DNA of 8,347 bases from positions 1 through 8,347 of the forward strand of contig JAEENF010000083.1 of NCBI GenBank assembly GCA_016283605.1. The letters run 5' to 3'. A model generated the notes under the pieces. That model had not been told where the DNA came from. It was given only the letters and a program-made list of their open reading frames with translations, and did not search any database. Shown in pieces: positions 1-5,906 of this stretch. This stretch comes from Prevotella sp. (GTDB lineage: Bacteria > Bacteroidota > Bacteroidia > Bacteroidales > Bacteroidaceae). The translations under genes were made by a program, and so were the position numbers. Every line of letters begins with the position of its first letter. Positions within the stretch are counted from its first letter, which is position 1.

Positions 1-823
1 GGTCGAAATAGCGCTTACCGAAGACGAGGTCGCCACGCATCTGTCCGTAATTACCAATGCCGACTTTTGCCTCGATGCCATCGATATCAGCTCCCTGTTG
101 GGTGATGATGTTTACCACACCAGTCAGCGCCACCCCGCCATAGAGCGATGAGGCTGGACCGCGTAAAACTTCTATCTGTTTGATTTTTGCAAGGCTGATG
201 CTGAAGTCGGGTGAGGCGATGTTCGTACAGTAACTGTTCATGCGATGGCCATTGAGCATGATGAGGATCTTCTCCTGACCATTACTGTAGATACCGCGCA
301 TGGCAATATTGATGTCGTCGTTGCAGTCGATGATGTTCATGCCTGGCACGTAGGCGGCGAGCACCTCCTGAAGGTTCTGGCCTCCACAGTTATGTATCAT
401 TTCCTCGGTGATGAGGGTTGTGGGCACAGGTACCTCTGCGAGCGACTCGGCATGACTCGATGCAGTGGTGATTGTTACCGTAAGACCCCGCTTGATGTTT
501 TCCACCAGGTCGATAAAACGCTGAGGATCCTGTGACGAGGCTGTGTAGTAGGGATCTTCGGCCAGGAGCTTTGCCGTCCATTCCTCCGCTTTCTCTGTTT
601 CATCGAGTCCAAGCCAGCAGAGCACCAGCAGCCGAAGGCTGCTTTCACGGAGATTGCCTTGAAATGCTTTCATGTTGTTGAGAAGGGCTGTGGAGGCCTG
701 CTCAATGCGGCCTAAATTGTAGTCGTTCTCCGCCTGGGTGTACACTTGGCGGAGGAAGCTCTCCTGTGCTATGGCGTTTAGACTTGATGCGCAAAGAAAA
801 AGTAAAATAATCAGTATTCTCAT
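1..823 (-). CDS. TonB-dependent outer-membrane receptor, N-terminal part (runs off left edge)
   Basis: This is the first 274 codons of a gene whose 3' end lies beyond base 1. The ATG at 823-821 is supported by an immediate signal peptide: MRI, a hydrophobic stretch, then AIA before Q20. Residues about 22-112 form a helical, TPR-like domain (AENDYNLGRIEQA; DPQRFIDLV) in place of the carboxypeptidase-like domain of SusC-type receptors. A possible TonB-box-like segment (VTITTAS, about 116-122) leads into the plug: VPVPTTLIT at about 131-139, KILIMLNGHR at 185-194 and VLRGPASSLYGGVAL at 219-233, then VVNIIT. The family imports scarce ligands such as siderophores, cobalamin or oligomers across the outer membrane, powered by TonB-ExbBD. 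The barrel, which largely sets substrate choice, is outside the window. Over the plug it is about 69% identical to the receptor at 5907-8330. It lies 22 bp downstream of the NRPS gene, probably in the same operon. The family call is firm; the ligand is unknown. Confidence 0.93.
   Translation of the reverse strand, partial: MRILIILLFLCASSLNAIAQESFLRQVYTQAENDYNLGRIEQASTALLNNMKAFQGNLRESSLRLLVLCWLGLDETEKAEEWTAKLLAEDPYYTASSQDPQRFIDLVENIKRGLTVTITTASSHAESLAEVPVPTTLITEEMIHNCGGQNLQEVLAAYVPGMNIIDCNDDINIAMRGIYSNGQEKILIMLNGHRMNSYCTNIASPDFSISLAKIKQIEVLRGPASSLYGGVALTGVVNIITQQGADIDGIEAKVGIGNYGQMRGDLVFGKRYFD
77..475 (-). repeat. Direct repeat copy 1: receptor plug-coding region
   Basis: This stretch encodes residues 117-249 of the left receptor. 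It aligns without gaps to 7560-7958 at a constant offset of 7483 bp. By hand count the encoded proteins match at about 92 of 133 positions. DNA identity is higher locally, about 44 of 53 bases at 138-190 against 7621-7673. This is a divergent gene-duplication repeat inside coding sequence, not a mobile element. Confidence 0.75.
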
Positions 824-845
824 ATATTAATATGCTTATTGGGGG
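824..845 (-). other. Short intergenic gap with A/T-rich translation initiation region
   Basis: These 22 bp separate the NRPS stop (TGA, 848-846) from the second receptor's ATG. Read on the minus strand, a C-run is followed by A/T-rich sequence up to the start codon. No Shine-Dalgarno-like purine run is present, as is common in Bacteroidota. The gap is too short for a promoter plus leader or a hairpin terminator, so the downstream receptor is probably co-transcribed with the NRPS. Confidence 0.5.
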
Positions 846-3800
846 TCAAAACAATGCTATGATATCGTCTATAAACTTTGATTGGAGAATGCCGAAATGG
901 TCTGTATCGAGAATTAGTTTTGTGGCTTGGGGATATTTCTCTTTCCATGCCTCGTGGTTCTTTTTCACGATGGTCTCTGATATCTTGAGGAATTGTGGGT
1001 CAGGTTCTCCATTAAGGATGGGTGATGCTGAGGGCTTGCTTGCCAATGCGACTGCCATCTGGCCCTTAAAGATTAAGGAAGGCATGGTCTCTCTCATCCG
1101 ATAGAGGATGATAAAGTCCTCAGGGACAGAGCGATTAGTGGCAGGAATGCTTGTCAAATAGGTATCGATAGCAACCATCCTGACTTTGGGGTTATGCCGT
1201 TGTCGGATACGTTCTGCTAGTTGGATGCCGAGTTCGGAACCGATGGAATGACCTGTAACTGCATAGATCTTTACTTCCTTCTCGCGAACCTCGTTTTCGG
1301 TATGCATGAGGAGATAGTCCAGATAATCGGATGCCTGGAAATCGGGTCGTTGGTACTTGAAGATGAATGATTCGAATACGAGTATCGAGAACTGGCGGCT
1401 TAAACCACGAAGGTATTCCTCGTAGAAAGGAAATGAAGTGTTATGGCCACAGACAAGCACCACAACAGGTTTTCCGGCATCAAAGCCATTGTACCATTTA
1501 CATGCTTCCAGATGCTCCTGCTCGTAGGCTAAGAGCATCTTCTCGATAGAGGTGATGTGCTCTAAGTCAATATCCGTGCTTTGGCTGATGTATTTCGGCA
1601 GTGGGAGACGGCCCTCGTCAATCTTGTTATTGACGGTCAATGGGAAAGCATCCAACTTAATGATATAAGCAGGAATCATGTAGGAAGGCAGCTGCAGTTG
1701 GAGCAGGAATCGGATATCTTCCGGCATGACGGATGTATCCGGTTTCTCAGTATAATAGGCTATGATTTCCTTACTGTCACCGATAGTCCCGGTGGTAATA
1801 AATACCTGATGGACATTAGGCTCCCTTTCCATAGCGTGGGCAATTTCTTCGGTCTCTATTCTATGCCCCCTGATTTTAACCTGCGAATCCTTGCGACCCA
1901 GAAAGAGGTAATCGCCGTCAACGGTTCTGGCTACCATATCGCCGGTGGCATAGATGGTCTGATTCTCGCCTCTCAGGTCATTTTCTGGTGTAGAGAAGGG
2001 ATTGCGGGTGAATTTCTTTTTGTTGATGTCATCGCGTGCGATATAACCTGCTGTCAGTTGTCTGCCGCCTATGAACAGCTGTCCTTGGACATAGTCGGGC
2101 AACAAACGCATATGTTTGTCAACGACGTAGGTCGAAACGCCAGGCAGAGCCTTGCCGATATTGTAGGCTGGTAACTCGTCGGAGATGTCCTGGTAGGTCG
2201 ACATGACCGTGTTCTCTGTAGGACCATAGCCGTTGATGAGCCTGTAATGACGGCTCCATAAAAGTTGAATAGACTTGGGTGTTGTTTCACCACCGAGCAC
2301 TATTGTCTTGAGGGTGGGGATTTCACGATAGGGTAACACAGACAGCAATGAGGGAGGGATGACAGCCACACTGATGCGCTCTTCTTGAATGAAGTCTAGC
2401 AGTCGGCTCAGATTATGTCTGTCTGCTTCTTCCGGGAATACCAATGTACCGCCTGCTGTCAGGACCGGGAACAGTTCATAGATGGAAGCGTCGAATCCCA
2501 GATTGGCAAACTGCAACATGCGTGTGTTGCTGTCAATCTCGGTTACGGAACGGGCATTCTGGCAGAAGGTCATCAGATTCTCATGACTGATGGGCGTGCC
2601 TTTGGGCTTTCCGGTAGATCCGGAGGTGAAGATAACGTATGCTGTATGCTGCAGTGAAGATATTCTTGGGTGCGGAACTGTTGTTTGTATCGAATGTTCA
2701 ATGCCGTTGTCTGTGACGATGAGTCTGCAGTCGGCTTCTTTCACAATATAGTCCTGACGTTCCTTTGGCAACGAGGGCTCAATGGGAACATAATACAGTC
2801 CGAGTTTGAAAATGGCTAGTACCGTAGGTATGAGTTGTCCCTTATCGTGCAACTTCACTCCGATGCCGAACACCTCCTCGTCATGTCGCCAAACTGTTGA
2901 TACCTGTCGGATTTGCTCTGCTGTCTTTTCTGACAAGTCCAATAGTTCCTGATAGTCCGTATCATGGCCTTGATAGCGATAGGCGATACGGTGTGGCATC
3001 TTTTGGGCAATCTGCCCGATGGCTGAAAGAACGGTCTCCTGACTATTTGAAGTCTGGAATCTGAATTGCTCCGTCAGTTCGGCTTGTTTTAGTGGTGATA
3101 TTAATGGACATTGCTCCAAAGGCAGATCAGGGTTACTGAGCATATTGATATAGACGGTATCTAACGTCTTGGCCATGCTCTCTATGACTTGCCTGGAGAA
3201 CCACCGCTGCTGATAATGGAACTGAATGGTGATATGATGCTGACTCCAATAGGCATAGACAGCCAGTGCCGAAGGACTCTCAACTTCCCAATTCTCGGGA
3301 ATTGTGAAAGGTGGCATTTCGTCTTGCATACTGAAGGATATGTCGGTCAGTCGTAAGCCTGTCCCTTTAGGAGTGAATTGCGAGATCTCATCAATAGGCA
3401 GCACATGGCTTCTGATATTGGCCATATCGCTGACAATCTTATCGATGAGGGAACGTACAGTTGAACCGTTGCCACAGTCCATTTTCAAGGGTAAAATAGA
3501 GACCATATAGCCGACGGTGTTCAGTCGTGACGGGCGATCTCTGTCTGTTGTAGCGATACTGATGACAGGTGCAGAGACTGAAAGGAATGTGCCGATGGTG
3601 ACACAATAGCCGGCCAGAATTACCGTAAAGGGCGTGACCGACTCTTTTCTGCAGTAATTGGCTATGTGCTGGTATGCTTCGTTGCACAATCTGAGTTCGT
3701 AAAAAGCACTGCTGTCGCCCTGTCCGTTCTGGTATTGAGGAATCTGTAAGGGCGCGTGGCTACCCAAATAGCGTTTCCAGAAAGCATGATGCGCTTCACG

Positions 3801-5906
3801 GTCAGTATTTTCGGATGTGATCTTCCATGAGAGATAGTCACAGTAACTTGACGACACATTTGAAGGACTCGGGGATGCCTTTAAGAATTGTTGGAACTGA
3901 CTGGAAAGAATCGAGTAGGAGAGGCCGTCGAAGATCATGTGATGGATGAGTAGGCAGAGTTCATACCGTCCGTCGGAGAGGTGAAACAATCGAAGCCTGT
4001 ACAATATCTGGCTGTTGTATGGCAGCGGTTGGGAATAAAAGGCTTTATACGTGCGAAGCCTTTCTTTATCGCTGATATTGGTGCATACCAGATTTTCATG
4101 CACTACAGGATTGACGTGTCCGACGACTTCCTTTCCGTCGAAAATAAAAGAAAGTCTCAGGCTTTCATGCTGTTCCGTAATCTGATTCCATACCTGTTCT
4201 ATTTGCTGGGGAGTGTAACCACCATCAATCTCAAAGACATAAAATAGTTTATAAGCTTCATTTCTTTTCTTCGACAAGTTACAGTCTGCCCAAATACTCT
4301 TGAGCGATTGAGGCAGTTGTACCTGAGAGGGTGGCACAGCGGCGTGGTCTTCCTGTGGCAGGAATTCCTTCTCTGCTACCATCTTCATCATCGTTAGCGA
4401 ATCGACAATGGGGTCTGAATAGGGATCATCCCATTCAGGCTCAGGTAGACTGCTTTTGTCCACCTTGCGATTAATAGTCATCGGGATCTCCTCGATGGGA
4501 ATATAGATCGAGGGACACATGAATTCCGGCAGACGGGTTTCGACAAATGCCCTCAGGCGAGCGAGGTTAATTTCACCTTCGGATTTCAGATAGGCTACCA
4601 ATCGTTTCGATTCTTGATATGGTTTTGCCATAACGATGCATTTCTCGATGCCTGTGAAGACTTCTATAGTCATTTCCACCTCACGGGTCTCCACGCGCAT
4701 ACCTCTAATCTTCACCTGATCATCGGTACGACCCATATAGAGCATATGGCCGTCAGGGGCCTGTGCCATTCTGTCACCGCTTCTGTATAGGACATCGCAA
4801 CGATGGTGTTCACCTGCACTATAGGTGTTACTGATGAATTTCTCTGCATTCAGGTCGTTCCGGTTCCAATAGCCTTCTGTCAGCGAAGGACCACCGATAC
4901 AGAGTTCTCCTGTTTCCCCAGGTTCTACTTCATGGAGATTCTCATCCAGCAGATGGGCCTCCAGACAAGGTGTAATCTCACCAATGTCATTCACTGGGGT
5001 GTCGGCTGTGTAAATGCCTGTCGATACGCAGAGGGCACTTTCTGTAAACCCATAGCAGTTTACCAGTTGATGGCGCTGCATCCAATAGTTTCTGACGGGC
5101 AGTGAGATAGGTTCTCCGATAAGCACGATGGTTTTCAGTGTCGGTATGTCTGTTTTGGGCAGAGCAGTCAGCAGTGAAGGCGCGATGGAGGCTCTTCTGA
5201 CATTTTTCTCTTGGAACAGTCTGATGAGATGGACAGGATTCTTTTTGATGCTGTCTGGAATCATAATCATCGTCATACCATTCAGAAGGATGGTAAAGGT
5301 CTCCACCAGCGATACTAAGAAGTTAATGCCGGCCAATTGTGCGACGTTATCTCCTGCTTCAGCATGAAACACGCGATCTATGGCTATCCTGGCATTCAGC
5401 ACGGCCTGATGATGTCGCATCGGCACACCTTTAGGTTTTCCGGTAGTACCAGAGGTATAGAGTAGCCAGGCGAGGTCGTCTCCTGAAGGGCGAAGTGAAA
5501 CATCGGCAGGCGCAACAGGTTCCGTGATGAGGGCCTCAATGCTTAGTAGTTCCGCTAACCCCTGAAGGCGATTTCCGATGTTATGGGTAACCACATACAC
5601 GATGCCGCAGTCGTCGATGATATCCTTCATACGCCTGTCAGGATGAGCCAGATCCAGAGGTACGTAGACAGCTCTGGCCTTGAGTATGCCGAAGAGACTG
5701 ATAATCCATTCAGGGGAACGTTCCATAGCGACACCGATGGTCTTGCCGGCTACCTGCCATTGAAGCAGATTGCTGGCTACATGGTCACTCAGCATGTCCA
5801 ATTGCTGATATGTCAAAGCCACATCTTCGAAGTCTACAGCAATCCGCTGTGGATGTTTCCTGACGTATTGTTGGAAAATATCAATGATGCTATCCCCGTG
5901 ATTCAT
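846..5906 (-). CDS. Nonribosomal peptide synthetase, A-C-A-TE, without recognisable carrier domains
   Basis: This 1686-residue cytosolic enzyme begins directly with an adenylation domain. A1 (about 1-490) has A3 YTSGTTGKPKG at 150-160, A5 NCYGFTES at 283-290, A7 YRSGD at 374-378, A8 RGMRVE at 401-406 and the A10 lysine K481. The C domain (about 527-945) has HHMIFDG at 655-661 with presumed catalytic His656, QHESLR at 569-574 and VGYMVSILPLK near 798-808. A2 (about 950-1438) has A3 FTSGSTGKPKG at 1093-1103, A4 FDASIYE at 1138-1144, A5 NGYGPTEN at 1225-1232, A7 YATGD at 1319-1323 and K1428. The TE domain (about 1479-1686) has GHSIG with Ser1554 and a likely triad with Asp1581 and His1670. A domains make acyl-adenylates, C forms amide bonds between carrier-bound acyl groups, and TE releases product. 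No LGGxS-type carrier motif appears: the A1-C and A2-TE linkers are only about 36-40 residues. The start is supported by the A-domain N-terminus (IIDIFQQYVRKHPQRIAV); the next Met is residue 38. The ATG abuts the upstream TAA. The product is unknown. Confidence 0.95.
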   Translation of the reverse strand: MNHGDSIIDIFQQYVRKHPQRIAVDFEDVALTYQQLDMLSDHVASNLLQWQVAGKTIGVAMERSPEWIISLFGILKARAVYVPLDLAHPDRRMKDIIDDCGIVYVVTHNIGNRLQGLAELLSIEALITEPVAPADVSLRPSGDDLAWLLYTSGTTGKPKGVPMRHHQAVLNARIAIDRVFHAEAGDNVAQLAGINFLVSLVETFTILLNGMTMIMIPDSIKKNPVHLIRLFQEKNVRRASIAPSLLTALPKTDIPTLKTIVLIGEPISLPVRNYWMQRHQLVNCYGFTESALCVSTGIYTADTPVNDIGEITPCLEAHLLDENLHEVEPGETGELCIGGPSLTEGYWNRNDLNAEKFISNTYSAGEHHRCDVLYRSGDRMAQAPDGHMLYMGRTDDQVKIRGMRVETREVEMTIEVFTGIEKCIVMAKPYQESKRLVAYLKSEGEINLARLRAFVETRLPEFMCPSIYIPIEEIPMTINRKVDKSSLPEPEWDDPYSDPIVDSLTMMKMVAEKEFLPQEDHAAVPPSQVQLPQSLKSIWADCNLSKKRNEAYKLFYVFEIDGGYTPQQIEQVWNQITEQHESLRLSFIFDGKEVVGHVNPVVHENLVCTNISDKERLRTYKAFYSQPLPYNSQILYRLRLFHLSDGRYELCLLIHHMIFDGLSYSILSSQFQQFLKASPSPSNVSSSYCDYLSWKITSENTDREAHHAFWKRYLGSHAPLQIPQYQNGQGDSSAFYELRLCNEAYQHIANYCRKESVTPFTVILAGYCVTIGTFLSVSAPVISIATTDRDRPSRLNTVGYMVSILPLKMDCGNGSTVRSLIDKIVSDMANIRSHVLPIDEISQFTPKGTGLRLTDISFSMQDEMPPFTIPENWEVESPSALAVYAYWSQHHITIQFHYQQRWFSRQVIESMAKTLDTVYINMLSNPDLPLEQCPLISPLKQAELTEQFRFQTSNSQETVLSAIGQIAQKMPHRIAYRYQGHDTDYQELLDLSEKTAEQIRQVSTVWRHDEEVFGIGVKLHDKGQLIPTVLAIFKLGLYYVPIEPSLPKERQDYIVKEADCRLIVTDNGIEHSIQTTVPHPRISSLQHTAYVIFTSGSTGKPKGTPISHENLMTFCQNARSVTEIDSNTRMLQFANLGFDASIYELFPVLTAGGTLVFPEEADRHNLSRLLDFIQEERISVAVIPPSLLSVLPYREIPTLKTIVLGGETTPKSIQLLWSRHYRLINGYGPTENTVMSTYQDISDELPAYNIGKALPGVSTYVVDKHMRLLPDYVQGQLFIGGRQLTAGYIARDDINKKKFTRNPFSTPENDLRGENQTIYATGDMVARTVDGDYLFLGRKDSQVKIRGHRIETEEIAHAMEREPNVHQVFITTGTIGDSKEIIAYYTEKPDTSVMPEDIRFLLQLQLPSYMIPAYIIKLDAFPLTVNNKIDEGRLPLPKYISQSTDIDLEHITSIEKMLLAYEQEHLEACKWYNGFDAGKPVVVLVCGHNTSFPFYEEYLRGLSRQFSILVFESFIFKYQRPDFQASDYLDYLLMHTENEVREKEVKIYAVTGHSIGSELGIQLAERIRQRHNPKVRMVAIDTYLTSIPATNRSVPEDFIILYRMRETMPSLIFKGQMAVALASKPSASPILNGEPDPQFLKISETIVKKNHEAWKEKYPQATKLILDTDHFGILQSKFIDDIIALF

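Noticed and set aside
824..833. A 10-bp A/T-only palindrome (atattaatat) just upstream of the left receptor's start.
   Set aside because: It is short and of very low complexity, expected by chance in an A/T-rich initiation region. It has no GC stem for a terminator and no second copy.
1581..2174. A 197-codon open frame on the plus strand.
   Set aside because: It lies wholly antisense to the A2 domain, which has clear A-domain motifs in the minus frame. The plus-strand translation shows no recognisable domain.
846..5906. The NRPS as a pseudogene because carrier domains are missing.
   Set aside because: The 1686-codon frame is uninterrupted, every catalytic motif I checked is intact, and both linkers are short in a similar way, which is unlike random decay.
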